This document shows positions 42,412 to 51,418 of a stretch of DNA of 64,000 bases, piece after piece; within the stretch, counting starts at the first letter, position 1; each line of letters opens with the position of its first letter. A program made the translations under genes and the position numbers. The notes under the pieces were generated by a model. It ran no database searches. It had not been told where the DNA came from and saw nothing but the letters and a program-made list of their open reading frames with translations. Source of the DNA: SCGC-AAA076-P13 sp964276145. GTDB taxonomy: Bacteria > Pseudomonadota > Gammaproteobacteria > Magnimaribacterales > D2472. The stretch is taken from the NCBI GenBank assembly GCA_964276145.1, contig CAXYDN010000003.1, forward strand, positions 124,001-188,000, in the 5' to 3' direction.

Positions 42412-42924
42412 ATGGCTGAATTATTAAGTCTTGGTTTGGGAGCTTTAAGTTATTTATTCTCATTGCTTTTTGTTTTTTACGTGCTCAGAGTCGATTACTA
42501 CAATCCAATTGTAAAAGCTTTATTAAATTTCTATAGCCCTATAGGAAAAATTTCTATATTTTCAAATCAAATTTATACGATTTTTTTACTAGCAGTCTTA
42601 TTAAAATTTTCAGGATTTTATCTTCTCTACGCCAATCAATATGATGAATATACTCTTGCTTTAATTTCTATAATTGAAATTTTAAATACAGCTTTAACAA
42701 TTTTTTTCATTTGTATTATTGGATCTGTAATATTGAGCTGGGTTGCTCCTGAAAGTCCCCATCCATTACTCAAATTGATTGAAGAAATATCTACCAAGCT
42801 TTTAGCTCCAATTAGAAAATTTATACCTTCTATGGGAGGCTTAGATATCTCGCCTATATTTGCTCTAATATTTATTAGGCAAATGGAAATCCTTCTTGCA
42901 AGTATAATTAGATCAATAATATGA
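42412..42924 (+). CDS. yggT: YggT family membrane protein
   Basis: A 170-residue protein with about four hydrophobic stretches in two repeated YGGT units. The typical LRVDYYNPIVKALLNFYSPI follows the first, and SWVAPESPHPLLKLIEEISTKLLAPIRKFIPSMGGLDISPIFALIFIRQ follows the third. I use the ATG at 42412; an in-frame GTG at 42400 would overlap proC. YggT proteins are linked to membrane or osmotic homeostasis. It overlaps metX by 4 bases. Confidence 0.9.
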   Translation: MAELLSLGLGALSYLFSLLFVFYVLRVDYYNPIVKALLNFYSPIGKISIFSNQIYTIFLLAVLLKFSGFYLLYANQYDEYTLALISIIEILNTALTIFFICIIGSVILSWVAPESPHPLLKLIEEISTKLLAPIRKFIPSMGGLDISPIFALIFIRQMEILLASIIRSII

Positions 42925-44015
42925 AAACAAATCAAAATCTAATTAAGTTTGAAAGCGGACTCGATCTTGAGTCTGGGGCAAGACTTGATTCATTCGAATT
43001 GATGGTTGAGACCTATGGAGAACTAAATAAAAATAGGTCAAATGGAATTCTTGTGTGTCATGCTTTTTCTGGGAATCATCAAGCTGCTGGAATAATAAAT
43101 GATAAAAAAGAAACTGGGTGGTGGGATAATATTATTGGTCCAGGCAAAGCTGTCGATACAAATAAATATTTCGTAGTCTGTTCTAACAACTTGGGGGGAT
43201 GTTCTGGTTCATCCGGGCCGTTAAGTATAAACCCTGCAAGCAAAAAACCATATGGTAAGGATTTCCCTTCTGTAAGTGTTGTTGACTGGGTTAATTCTCA
43301 AAAGCTTTTATCAGATCATCTCGGGATAACAAAATGGGATATGGTGCTTGGAGGAAGTTTGGGAGGCATGCAGGCTCTACAATGGTCGATCTCTTTTCCA
43401 GGAAGTTTAAATAAAGCAGGAGTATTTGCTGCTGCTGCTAAATCAAGCACTCAGAATATTGCTATGAATGAAGTTGGTCGTGAAGCAATTAGAAAAGACA
43501 AGCATTTTATGGATGGAGATTACTTACTGCATGACATCAAGCCTAAGAGTGGTTTAAAAACTGCTCGTATGCTTGGGCATATTACCTACTCATCAGAAGC
43601 AATTATGGATCAAAAATTTGGAAGAAACTTTCAAGATATAAAGTCTAAAATTGATAGAGATGTAGACTACCAAGTGGAAAATTACTTGCAGTATAAGGGT
43701 GAAAAATTTTCAGATGTTTTTGATGCTAATAGCTATATTTTAATGACCAAAGCAATGGATGGATATGATGCTTCTTATGCAACAAATGGGGATCTTGAAA
43801 AAGTTTTATCTCGAGTAAAAGCAAAACTTTTAGTTATTGGGTTCGATAGCGATTGGCTTTACCCTCCACAGCGCAGTAAAGAAATTCAATTAGCAGCAAT
43901 GAATGTTGGTGTAGCCTGTTCTTGCGTCATTCTTGAGGGGCGACAAGGTCATGACAGCTTCCTGTTTGCTTCTAATAGATATGTAGATATAGTTAGAGGG
44001 TTCATAGAATCATGA
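42921..44015 (+). CDS. metX: Homoserine O-acyltransferase (MetX)
   Basis: A 364-residue alpha/beta-hydrolase-fold acyltransferase starting methionine synthesis. Blocks include ILVCHAFSGNHQAAGI, GWWDNIIGPGKAVDTNKYFVVCSNNLGGCSGSSGP, the nucleophile elbow LGGSLGGMQAL, the acid in IGFDSDWLYPP and the His in RQGHDSFLF. Whether it uses acetyl- or succinyl-CoA is not decided here; gammaproteobacterial MetX paired with MetW is often the succinyl type. It overlaps metW in ATGA. Confidence 0.93.
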   Translation: MKTNQNLIKFESGLDLESGARLDSFELMVETYGELNKNRSNGILVCHAFSGNHQAAGIINDKKETGWWDNIIGPGKAVDTNKYFVVCSNNLGGCSGSSGPLSINPASKKPYGKDFPSVSVVDWVNSQKLLSDHLGITKWDMVLGGSLGGMQALQWSISFPGSLNKAGVFAAAAKSSTQNIAMNEVGREAIRKDKHFMDGDYLLHDIKPKSGLKTARMLGHITYSSEAIMDQKFGRNFQDIKSKIDRDVDYQVENYLQYKGEKFSDVFDANSYILMTKAMDGYDASYATNGDLEKVLSRVKAKLLVIGFDSDWLYPPQRSKEIQLAAMNVGVACSCVILEGRQGHDSFLFASNRYVDIVRGFIES

Positions 44016-44608
44016 TGAATATTCAGCTAACAAATATAATTAAAAATTGGGTACCAGATGATAGTAGAGTTATTGATTTTGGATGTGGTGATGGCTCTCT
44101 TTTAAAAGATTTAGTTGACCAAAAAAATGTTTGTGGTTATGGGGTAGAAATAGACCACAAAAAAATTCAAGAATGTGTCATGAAGGGAATCTCTGTTATT
44201 GAAAAAGATATTGATGAAGGGATACAAGATTTCGAATCATCTAATTTTGATGTGGCGATTATGGCTAGCTCAATTCAATGTCTTAAAGAGCCACACATAG
44301 CTCTTAGGAAAATGCTTAATCTTTCTAAACAATGTATTGTTACATTACCAAACTTAGGTTTTTGGAAGTGTAGGCTTGATCTTGCTTCAGGGAGAATGCC
44401 TGTTACGCCTAATCTGCCATCCAGTTGGTATGAAACAAAAAACTTACATTTATGCACTATTAAAGATTTTGAAAAATTGTGTGAAAGTGAAGGATTTGCT
44501 ATTAATGAAAGATTCTTTTTAAATGATAAAGGTAACAAGAGCACTCTTTCCACACAGCTTCCTAATACATTTGCCTCAGAGGGAGTTTATCTGCTTGCTA
44601 AAAAATAA
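44012..44608 (+). CDS. metW: MetW, partner of MetX
   Basis: A 198-residue SAM-methyltransferase-fold protein. The motif I region is SRVIDFGCGDGSLLKDL, then GYGVEIDHKKI, SNFDVAIMASSIQCLKEP, VTLPNLGFWKCRL and RMPVTPNLPSSWYETKNLHLCTIKDFE, the MetW signature. MetW is required with MetX for homoserine acylation in several bacteria. It starts in the ATGA overlap (44012, or ATG 44015). Its end overlaps the proposed rdgB start. Confidence 0.93.
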   Translation: MMNIQLTNIIKNWVPDDSRVIDFGCGDGSLLKDLVDQKNVCGYGVEIDHKKIQECVMKGISVIEKDIDEGIQDFESSNFDVAIMASSIQCLKEPHIALRKMLNLSKQCIVTLPNLGFWKCRLDLASGRMPVTPNLPSSWYETKNLHLCTIKDFEKLCESEGFAINERFFLNDKGNKSTLSTQLPNTFASEGVYLLAKK

Positions 44609-45197
44609 AAGAATTCTTTTAGCCTCTTCTAATAAAGGCAAGATTAGAGAATTTAAAAAAATTTTTACTAACTTTGAAATCATTTCTCAAGAAGAGCTTG
44701 GTATCCATGATGCCGTTGAGGATGGAATGAGTTTCTTTGAAAATGCTCTCAAAAAAGCTAGACATGCTTCAAAACAATCTCAACTTTTTACAATAGCTGA
44801 TGATTCAGGGATAGTGGTTCCGGAATTAAACTTTGAGCCAGGAATCTTTTCTGCACGATATGCAGGAGAGGATGCTTCAGATGAGGATAATCGAAATAAA
44901 ATTATTTCAGAAATAAAGAGATTAAAAAAAACTTTTCTTGATGCATACTATGTATGTGTTCTTGTTGGAGTTAGATTTTATACAGATCCTGTTCCAATAT
45001 ATGCATACGGAGAAATTCATGGCAAGGTTTCTCTAGCTAGCTCGGGTGAAGGTGGTTTTGGTTACGACAAGATCTTTTACCCAAATAACTATGATGTATC
45101 TATGGCAACAATGGAATCAGAAATAAAAAATGCTATCAGTCATAGAGCGATAGCTGCAAAATCATTCCTTAATGAGCTTGAAAAGATTAATTCCTAA
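44595..45197 (+). CDS. rdgB: XTP/dITP diphosphatase (RdgB/HAM1)
   Basis: A 200-residue enzyme hydrolysing non-canonical purine triphosphates. It starts KNKRILLASSNKGKIREFKKI (LATGN-GK in the family). It has DAVEDGMSFFENALKKARHAS, the metal site FTIADDSGIVV, SARYAGEDASD and EGGFGYDKIFYP. No ATG fits. The TTG at 44595, with GAGGGAG ending about 9 bases upstream inside metW, is my choice. The ATG at 44523 would add 24 residues in the metW overlap. The end overlaps hemW by 26 bases. Confidence 0.9.
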   Translation: MLKNKRILLASSNKGKIREFKKIFTNFEIISQEELGIHDAVEDGMSFFENALKKARHASKQSQLFTIADDSGIVVPELNFEPGIFSARYAGEDASDEDNRNKIISEIKRLKKTFLDAYYVCVLVGVRFYTDPVPIYAYGEIHGKVSLASSGEGGFGYDKIFYPNNYDVSMATMESEIKNAISHRAIAAKSFLNELEKINS

Positions 45198-46311
45198 TAA
45201 AATACCAATATCACTTTATATTCATCTACCTTGGTGTGAAAAAAAATGTCCTTATTGCGATTTTAATATAGCTATTAATAAATCTAATGGTGATGAAGAA
45301 TTGCTAATGAAGGCTATTTTCTATGACATAGAGAATTCAACAGAACTCCTTCATGGAAGAAGATTTTCTTCAATATATTTTGGGGGTGGGACCCCTTCCC
45401 TGGTATCTTCAAAAATTATTAAAAAAATTATAAATAAATTAATCGATATGGATGTTGTTCAAAGTGATTGTGAAATTAATTTCGAACTCAATCCCAAAGA
45501 AGTTACAAAAGACTATCTTGCTAAGATTATTGATTCTGGTGTCAATAGAGTCTCTGTTGGTATACAGAGTTTTGATCAGTCAATATTGAATAGTTTAGAA
45601 AGGAATCATAGTTCGAATGAAAGTTTCAAAGCATTAGATATTTTGTCTGAATTTGAAAATATAGAAGCTTCTATAGATTTAATCTATGGCATCATGAGCC
45701 AATCGATATCTTCTTTTAGATCTGATATTGAAACATTCTGTTCATATGGAATTAATCATTTATCTTTATATCAATTAACTATTGAGCCGAATACAATTTT
45801 TTATAAAAAAGAACTTAAAATTCCTGAGGATTCTGTAATTGAATCAATGGAGTTATTGGCACATGAAGTTCTAAACAAAAACAATATCTTTCAATATGAA
45901 GTATCTTCATGGTCAAGGGCCAATAAATATAGCAAACATAATATGAATTATTGGATGTATGGTGACTATCTAGGTGTTGGTCCTGGGGCTCATAGCAAAA
46001 TAACTGATGAAGAGTCTATAAAGAGAATGGTTAAACTAAAGAGGGTTAATTCTTATATTGAAGATCCCTCAAAGTCGTTAACAACTTTAGTTGATAACAC
46101 CTCATACGACCTTGATCTTGCAATGAACCTTTTAAGAATAAAAGATGGGGTCTCTTTGGAGCAGCTAAAAAGACAAAATATATATCTCTCAAAATCATTT
46201 AAAGAAAAAATTCTTGAAGGTGTTGATAAAGGATTGCTTGAGAAAGATGCTGTTAAAGCTACACCTCAAGGCTATAAATTTCTTAACGATACCGTGAATA
46301 TATTTAGCTAA
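45172..46311 (+). CDS. hemW: Radical SAM heme chaperone HemW
   Basis: A 379-residue radical SAM protein related to HemN. The cluster motif is CEKKCPYC (CxxxCxxC), followed by IYFGGGTPSLV, NPKEVTKDYL, GVNRVSVGIQSFDQ and GPGAHSKI. HemW-type proteins bind heme and deliver it to cytochromes rather than oxidise coproporphyrinogen. The rdgB-hemW order is as in E. coli and Pseudomonas. The end overlaps the convergent trmB end by 8 bases. Confidence 0.92.
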   Translation: MSLKRLIPNKIPISLYIHLPWCEKKCPYCDFNIAINKSNGDEELLMKAIFYDIENSTELLHGRRFSSIYFGGGTPSLVSSKIIKKIINKLIDMDVVQSDCEINFELNPKEVTKDYLAKIIDSGVNRVSVGIQSFDQSILNSLERNHSSNESFKALDILSEFENIEASIDLIYGIMSQSISSFRSDIETFCSYGINHLSLYQLTIEPNTIFYKKELKIPEDSVIESMELLAHEVLNKNNIFQYEVSSWSRANKYSKHNMNYWMYGDYLGVGPGAHSKITDEESIKRMVKLKRVNSYIEDPSKSLTTLVDNTSYDLDLAMNLLRIKDGVSLEQLKRQNIYLSKSFKEKILEGVDKGLLEKDAVKATPQGYKFLNDTVNIFS

Positions 46312-46951
46312 CTTTTTTTAGAGGAAACGGATATATTTTCCTTCCCTCTGAGACCGCCCTTTGTTGAAATTTAGTCAAATCAGCTTCTTGATATATTGAA
46401 TCCTCTAATTTAATAAATCCTCCGTTATTATTAATTGCTTCCTCGATTGATTCAGCATAATTCTCCCAATCAGTTGACATAAATAAATGGCCATCATCTT
46501 TTATGGTTTTATGAATAAGATTTAGGAAATCATCATTAAGCATTCTTCTTTTATGGTGTTTTAATTTTGGCCAGGGATCTGGACAAATTATAACCACATG
46601 ATCAAATATAGGCTCAGTAACTTCGTCAAGGAACATCCTTATGTCTCCAGTTACAATCCGAACATTATCTAAATCATAGCTTATTACATCTCCAAGCAAT
46701 TGACCTATTCCAGCCATATATACTTCGGAACCAATGTAAAGATTTTCTCTATTGCTATTAGCAAATTTGAAAACATTCTCGCCATTACCAAAGCCTATTT
46801 CTAATATTATCTTTTTAAAATTATTTTTTGCTTTATGAATTTCTGAACATGAAGATATTTCATAATCTTGGAGACTTAAGAGATTTTTTTCTTGGCTTTT
46901 AGTAATTCGTCCTTTTCTTTGAACAAATGAAGGTAAGAACTTATGACGCAT
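46304..46951 (-). CDS. trmB: tRNA (guanine-N7-)-methyltransferase
   Basis: A 215-residue SAM enzyme making m7G46 in tRNA. It shows ILEIGFGNGENVFKFA (SAM site), YIGSEVYMAGIGQLL, VRIVTGDIRMFL and the family signature CPDPWPKLKHHKRRML, followed by STDWENYAESI and TKFQQRAVSEGRKIY. It sits downstream of rpoH by 21 bases on the same strand and may share its message. Confidence 0.95.
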   Translation of the reverse strand: MRHKFLPSFVQRKGRITKSQEKNLLSLQDYEISSCSEIHKAKNNFKKIILEIGFGNGENVFKFANSNRENLYIGSEVYMAGIGQLLGDVISYDLDNVRIVTGDIRMFLDEVTEPIFDHVVIICPDPWPKLKHHKRRMLNDDFLNLIHKTIKDDGHLFMSTDWENYAESIEEAINNNGGFIKLEDSIYQEADLTKFQQRAVSEGRKIYPFPLKKVS

Positions 46952-46972
46952 GGTCTTGATAGGTATTTATTT

Positions 46973-47833
46973 TTAAGCAGCGCTTACCATCAAAGCTTTT
47001 AACTTTTTTAAAGCCCCATTTTCAATTTGTCTGATTCTTTCAGCAGATACACCATACTCGTCAGCAAGGTCGTGAAGAGTTGCTTTGCTGTCAGCTAGAT
47101 ATCTTCTTTGAAGAATGTCTTTACTTCTATCATCTAGCATTTTTAATGCCTCAGAAAGTTCGTTGTGATTAAGGTCATCTGCTTCTGCTTTTGCAACAAT
47201 AATCTCAGGATCATACGTTTTATCTTCAATGTACTGAGAAGGAGACATTACTTCTTCATCATCATTCGATGCTACTGGAGCATCAAAAGATGCATCATTA
47301 GAAGAGAGTCTATTTTCCATGTGAAGAACATCTTTTACTTCAACATTTAAATCTTTAGCTATCTTCTCAGCTTCTTCTTTTGTTAGCCAATCTAAACTTT
47401 TTTTCTTACTTCTTAGATTAAAAAATAACTTCCTTTGAGCTTTGGTCGTAGCAATTTTGACCAATCTCCAGTTTTTTAGAATGTATTCGTGGATTTCAGC
47501 CTTGATCCAATGAACGGCAAAAGACACAACCTTGACACCTCTGTGAGGATCATATTTATCTACAGCTTTCATTAGGCCAACATTACCTTCTTGAATTATG
47601 TCCGCTAATGGAAGTCCATAACCCTGATAGGATCTGGCTATGTGAACAACAAATCTAAGGTGATGGATAACAAGCTGCCTTGCTGCATCTAAATCATCTT
47701 CTTCGTATAATTTTAATGCTAATTCCTGTTCTTGTTCCTTAGTTAATATGGGAATCGAGTGCACAGAGGCCAAGTAAGACTCAATATCCTTACCTGGACT
47801 GTTAAGCTGAGATGGTTGTAACTGTGTTCCCAT
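46973..47833 (-). CDS. rpoH: RNA polymerase sigma-32 factor
   Basis: A 286-residue heat-shock sigma factor. Region 2 reads RQLVIHHLRFVVHIARSYQGYGLPLADIIQEGNVGLMKAVDKYDP and SFAVHWIKAEIHEYILKNWRLVKIATTKAQRK. The RpoH box is QRKLFFNLR. Region 4 carries ILQRRYLADSKATLHDLADEYGVSAERIRQIE. It would direct transcription of chaperones and proteases. The upstream spacer is very AT-rich, and no clear translational thermosensor hairpin was seen by eye. Confidence 0.97.
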   Translation of the reverse strand: MGTQLQPSQLNSPGKDIESYLASVHSIPILTKEQEQELALKLYEEDDLDAARQLVIHHLRFVVHIARSYQGYGLPLADIIQEGNVGLMKAVDKYDPHRGVKVVSFAVHWIKAEIHEYILKNWRLVKIATTKAQRKLFFNLRSKKKSLDWLTKEEAEKIAKDLNVEVKDVLHMENRLSSNDASFDAPVASNDDEEVMSPSQYIEDKTYDPEIIVAKAEADDLNHNELSEALKMLDDRSKDILQRRYLADSKATLHDLADEYGVSAERIRQIENGALKKLKALMVSAA

Positions 47834-47889
47834 ATTATATAAGTTTTATTTATAATTAATTATATTATTAATTAATGATATTAACAAAA

Positions 47890-48702
47890 TTATACCAATT
47901 TTTTATAAAATTCGCTCAAAATGGGTAAATATATATCTTTTAAAGGCTCATTTCTAAAAGCAACAAAGGCTGGATTTAATATCGTATCATGTTTTGAGTA
48001 GGCTAATTCTTCGCTATCAGACATCTTAAATACAGAGCCTCCACTACTAGATAGAATTGCATGACCTGCAGCAATGTCCCATTCAGATGTGGGTCCAAAT
48101 CTTGGGTAAATATCAGCAGCATTGTCAGATAGAGCGCATAATTTTAAAGAACTTCCTTTTTCAATTATTTCATACGAAATTTTAAGATCATCTAAGAAAT
48201 GCAGGAATTCTTTATCAGTTTTTGTTTGATGACTTTTGCTCATCACAATACGCAGAGTAGAATCAATATTTTCATTTGGTACAGATTTTTGAAAACTGGA
48301 CCCTGACCATATTTGACCAGTTACAGGAGCACATATAATCCCATAAATAGGACTTCCTTTTTCAATTAAAGCAATATTTACTGTGAAATCGTTAGATCTA
48401 TTAATAAATTCCTTGGTCCCATCTAAAGGATCTACTAGCCAATAAGGATCCTGGGGTGTCTCAGCACTTTTTTCATAAGTTTCTTCTGAAACAATGGATA
48501 TATCTGGAGAAATAATATTCAAAGATTGAATGATGATTTTGTTAGCATTTTCATCTGCTTCTGTAACCGGTGAGCCGTCTGACTTTATTTCAGTATTAAA
48601 AGTATTTTTTTTATAGACCTGCATTATTGCTTCAGATGCATCCAAAACAATCTTTTTTAAATCATCAGATAGGTTTTCTAAAAAATTTGCATCTATTATC
48701 AT
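47890..48702 (-). CDS. cysQ: 3'(2'),5'-bisphosphate nucleotidase CysQ
   Basis: A 270-residue Mg-dependent, Li-sensitive phosphatase of the inositol-monophosphatase fold. It removes the 3' phosphate of PAP formed in sulfate assimilation. Metal-binding motifs are SDGSPVTEADENAN, IVSEE, WLVDPLDGTKEFINRSNDFTVNIALIE and the C-terminal SEWDIAAGHAIL. The length fits CysQ. It follows the acid phosphatase gene by 4 bases on the same strand. Confidence 0.93.
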   Translation of the reverse strand: MIIDANFLENLSDDLKKIVLDASEAIMQVYKKNTFNTEIKSDGSPVTEADENANKIIIQSLNIISPDISIVSEETYEKSAETPQDPYWLVDPLDGTKEFINRSNDFTVNIALIEKGSPIYGIICAPVTGQIWSGSSFQKSVPNENIDSTLRIVMSKSHQTKTDKEFLHFLDDLKISYEIIEKGSSLKLCALSDNAADIYPRFGPTSEWDIAAGHAILSSSGGSVFKMSDSEELAYSKHDTILNPAFVAFRNEPLKDIYLPILSEFYKKLV

Positions 48703-48706
48703 TCTA

Positions 48707-49549
48707 TTATGGCTTTAGGGCATTCATCCTCATCTGTTTAAGTTCATCTTCAGTCTCGGGATATTCATTGTTATATATTGAAGCTTCCCATCTTCCATAA
48801 ATTGGGTTTGTAATCATGAACCATTTTTTGCCCCACATATCTCTATATTTTGTTGCAATCGTCTGTCTTGAATCCATATTTACAGTTGCTTCTTGAAGGG
48901 GTATAAAATCACCTAACTGATCACCTATTAACAATAAAATTCTGTAGTCTTCAGATATTAACTGTCTTCTTGAAACTTTGTCAGATGTCCACCCATTTTC
49001 ATTTTTCATCAGCAGCACATCTCTATCCTCATCAAGCGGCAGACCTAGTTTTCTTAAGTTATTTCTTGTAGCTTCTTCAGCTATAGCAACTCTATTGGTG
49101 ACATAAAAAACTTTTACTCCTTTTGATTCTGCATATTCTAGAAAATCTTTAACGCCGGCAACAGATGTTGAAGATTCCTCAAGCATCCAGTCAACCCAAC
49201 CATTTGGATAAGACTCTCCTTTGATGATTGCTCTAGCTTGAAATGGAATATTGTTTAGAACTGTTTCATCTATGTCTAAAATTACTGCTGGTGGTTTTTC
49301 TGAAAAATCCTTTTTTTGCTCAATTGCAGCAGTCCAATTTTTATCATCTAAACCTAAGTCAAGAGATAATTTTGCCCCAGTATATGTTTGCAGATTGTTT
49401 GCGTCATACTCTGCAGAAGACTGTGCGTACAAAACTGCAAGCATAGATTGAACTTGAACAGAGTTATCAACTTTTTCTTCATCTGCAGCAATATGAACAG
49501 CAAATATGCAAAAGAGAGAAGATAAATATATTAGATTTCGTGATTTCAT
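48707..49549 (-). CDS. Secreted HAD acid phosphatase (class C / e(P4)-like 5'-nucleotidase)
   Basis: A 280-residue protein with an N-terminal signal segment (MKSRNLIYLSSLFCIFAVHIAAD). It has the DDDD-type HAD motifs: VILDIDETVLNN (nucleophile), VFYVTNR (motif II) and LLIGDQLGDF (motif IV). The region W-D-M-WGKKWFMITNPIYGRWE matches lipoprotein e(P4)-like phosphatases, though Cys15 is not in a clear lipobox. It would free phosphate from nucleotides in the periplasm. It is co-directional with cysQ. Confidence 0.88.
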   Translation of the reverse strand: MKSRNLIYLSSLFCIFAVHIAADEEKVDNSVQVQSMLAVLYAQSSAEYDANNLQTYTGAKLSLDLGLDDKNWTAAIEQKKDFSEKPPAVILDIDETVLNNIPFQARAIIKGESYPNGWVDWMLEESSTSVAGVKDFLEYAESKGVKVFYVTNRVAIAEEATRNNLRKLGLPLDEDRDVLLMKNENGWTSDKVSRRQLISEDYRILLLIGDQLGDFIPLQEATVNMDSRQTIATKYRDMWGKKWFMITNPIYGRWEASIYNNEYPETEDELKQMRMNALKP

Positions 49550-49601
49550 AGTTTAAGGGCATTATAATGCGAATAAATAAATTTAAGTTATATAAATGCA
49601 T

Positions 49602-49763
49602 ATGAACAGTGAAGTATTAGAAAATCTAAATAAACTAAAGAAAATGCTTGTTCTTTTAAGTGAAGAAAGAAAAGTTGTTATGTCTCATCATAAAACTTTT
49701 GAGCATGTAGAAAAGATGCGTAACATTGTTAATGAATCAATAGAAATTGTAGACAATGAATAA
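49602..49763 (+). CDS. Small coiled-coil-like protein
   Basis: A 53-residue ORF, too short for many gene finders. Its sequence is amphipathic and charged (LENLNKLKKMLVLLSEERK, then FEHVEKMRNIVNESIEIVDNE), with no membrane segment. An in-frame ATG at 49596 is an alternative start. The stop overlaps the start of the downstream isomerase gene by 8 bases, the coupling style used at real junctions in this window. No family recognised. Confidence 0.5.
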   Translation: MNSEVLENLNKLKKMLVLLSEERKVVMSHHKTFEHVEKMRNIVNESIEIVDNE

Positions 49764-50613
49764 TTATTCATGCTTCGAAGTAACCATTAAGGATGGTATA
49801 GCTCATCTTTCAATGAATAGGCCTGATCAATTAAATTCTATGACAAGAATTTTTTGGAAAGAGCTTCCAGAAATAATTAAAAATATAGATAAAAACTCTG
49901 ATGCCAGAGTAATTGTGTTATCTGGGCAAGGTAAGCATTTTAGTGCAGGTATGGATTTAGGTACCTTTGTGCCACCTAAGAAATCAGAAAGAGAAATAGA
50001 TCCTGCAAGACAAAGAGAGGCCTTCTACCATGAGGTTTTAGAGCTTCAAGATACGTTTACAGCTCTAGAAGAATGCAGAATGCCGACCATAGCTGCTATT
50101 CAAGGAGCATGTGTTGGTGGAGCAATAGATATGGCTGCAGCCTGTGATATGAGATATTGTTCTGAAAATGCATTCTTTAAAATCGCTGAAGTGGATATTG
50201 GTATTGCGGCAGATGTTGGAACACTTCAAAGACTACCATCCCTGATTCCTCTAGCAGCGTTAAGAGAGCTTGCATATACAGGAAGAAAATTTGATGCCTC
50301 TGAAGCAAAATCTTTAGGATTAGTTAATGAAGTTTACTCATCAGAAGAAGAGCTGGCGAATGAGGTCCAAAAATTAGCTACAACTATTGCTAGTAAGTCA
50401 CCTTTAGTGACAAGAGTTATTAAGAAGCAAATTAACTATGCTCGCGATCATTCTGTTCGTGACGCTCTAGAGTTTCATGCTACTTGGAATGCAAGTCTTA
50501 TAAGTGGCAAAGATATGGAAGCGGCTATGGCTGCCTATATGAATAAAACCGATGGTGAGTTTGAAGACTTAGAACAAAAAAAATCTTTTTGGGAGAAAGA
50601 GGGTTTAATTTAA
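49756..50613 (+). CDS. Enoyl-CoA hydratase/isomerase family, delta3,5-delta2,4-dienoyl-CoA isomerase-like
   Basis: A 285-residue crotonase. It has the oxyanion loop KHFSAGMDLG and GACVGGAIDMAAACDMRYCSENAFFKIAEVDIGIAADVGTLQRLP. In ECH1-type isomerases, catalytic acids occur in this same block (Asp in CD-RYC, Glu in -EVD, Asp in AADVGTLQRLP), and all are present. This favours dienoyl-CoA isomerase over hydratase. It would help degrade unsaturated fatty acids. It ends one base from the convergent yaaA. Confidence 0.85.
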   Translation: MNNYSCFEVTIKDGIAHLSMNRPDQLNSMTRIFWKELPEIIKNIDKNSDARVIVLSGQGKHFSAGMDLGTFVPPKKSEREIDPARQREAFYHEVLELQDTFTALEECRMPTIAAIQGACVGGAIDMAAACDMRYCSENAFFKIAEVDIGIAADVGTLQRLPSLIPLAALRELAYTGRKFDASEAKSLGLVNEVYSSEEELANEVQKLATTIASKSPLVTRVIKKQINYARDHSVRDALEFHATWNASLISGKDMEAAMAAYMNKTDGEFEDLEQKKSFWEKEGLI

Positions 50614-50614
50614 G

Positions 50615-51382
50615 TTAGTCTCTTAAAAAGACTGGTTCAGTTACTGTTGATTCTGATTTAGAGAAATAATATCCATCTTCATTAAATTTAGATAATTTTT
50701 CAAAGTCTTTTATATTATTCTCAATAATCCATCTTGCCATTAAACCTCTAGCCCTCTTGGCATAAAAACTAATAATTTTATGTTTACCATTTTTATAATC
50801 TTTAAAAACTGGTGAAACAACATTAATATGCTCAGGCATTTTTCCAAGAACAGTAAAATATTCCTTAGAAGCAAGATTTATAAGTAGATCAGATTTTTGA
50901 GATTCTAAGTCTTTTAAAACATTCTTTTGAATTGAATCCCCCCAAAAATCATATAAGTTTTTACCCTTAGTTGTTTCTAACTTTGTTCCCATTTCTAGTC
51001 TATATGGCTTAATAACGTCCATTGGTCTTAAGATACCGTATAGACCTGAAAGAATTCTTAAATGCTTTTGAGCAAATTTAATTTGTTTGTTATTTAAACT
51101 CTCTGCATCTAGGCCTTGATACACATCTCCTTTAAATACCATCATTGATGGCTTGCTATCATTGGAGACTGTTTTTGAAGCCTTCCAGGATTGATAGCGA
51201 TCAAAATTTAGGGTAGCCAGCTTATCGCTTAGGCCCATTAGACTAGCGATATCTTTAGGCTCCTTGTCTTTTAAATTCTTAATAAGGTTTGAAGATTGGC
51301 TTAAAAACTGCGGTGCAGTATGATTGCTCTTAGGATCAACGCTATAATCCAAAGTTTTTGCTGGGGAAAGTACTATTAACAT
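50615..51382 (-). CDS. yaaA: Peroxide-stress protein YaaA
   Basis: A 255-residue protein of the YaaA (DUF328) family. It starts MLIVLSPAKTLDYSVD and has LMGLSDKLATLNFDRYQSW, FKGDVYQGLDAESL, LRILSGLYGILRPMDVIKPYRLEMGTKL and NLYDFWGDSI, then ISFYAKRARGLMARWI. It lowers free iron and DNA damage under peroxide stress in E. coli. It is divergent from dctQ with 36 bases between. Confidence 0.96.
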   Translation of the reverse strand: MLIVLSPAKTLDYSVDPKSNHTAPQFLSQSSNLIKNLKDKEPKDIASLMGLSDKLATLNFDRYQSWKASKTVSNDSKPSMMVFKGDVYQGLDAESLNNKQIKFAQKHLRILSGLYGILRPMDVIKPYRLEMGTKLETTKGKNLYDFWGDSIQKNVLKDLESQKSDLLINLASKEYFTVLGKMPEHINVVSPVFKDYKNGKHKIISFYAKRARGLMARWIIENNIKDFEKLSKFNEDGYYFSKSESTVTEPVFLRD

Positions 51383-51418
51383 GATAAATATTCTAACTAA
51401 ATCTTAGCCAGACTACTA

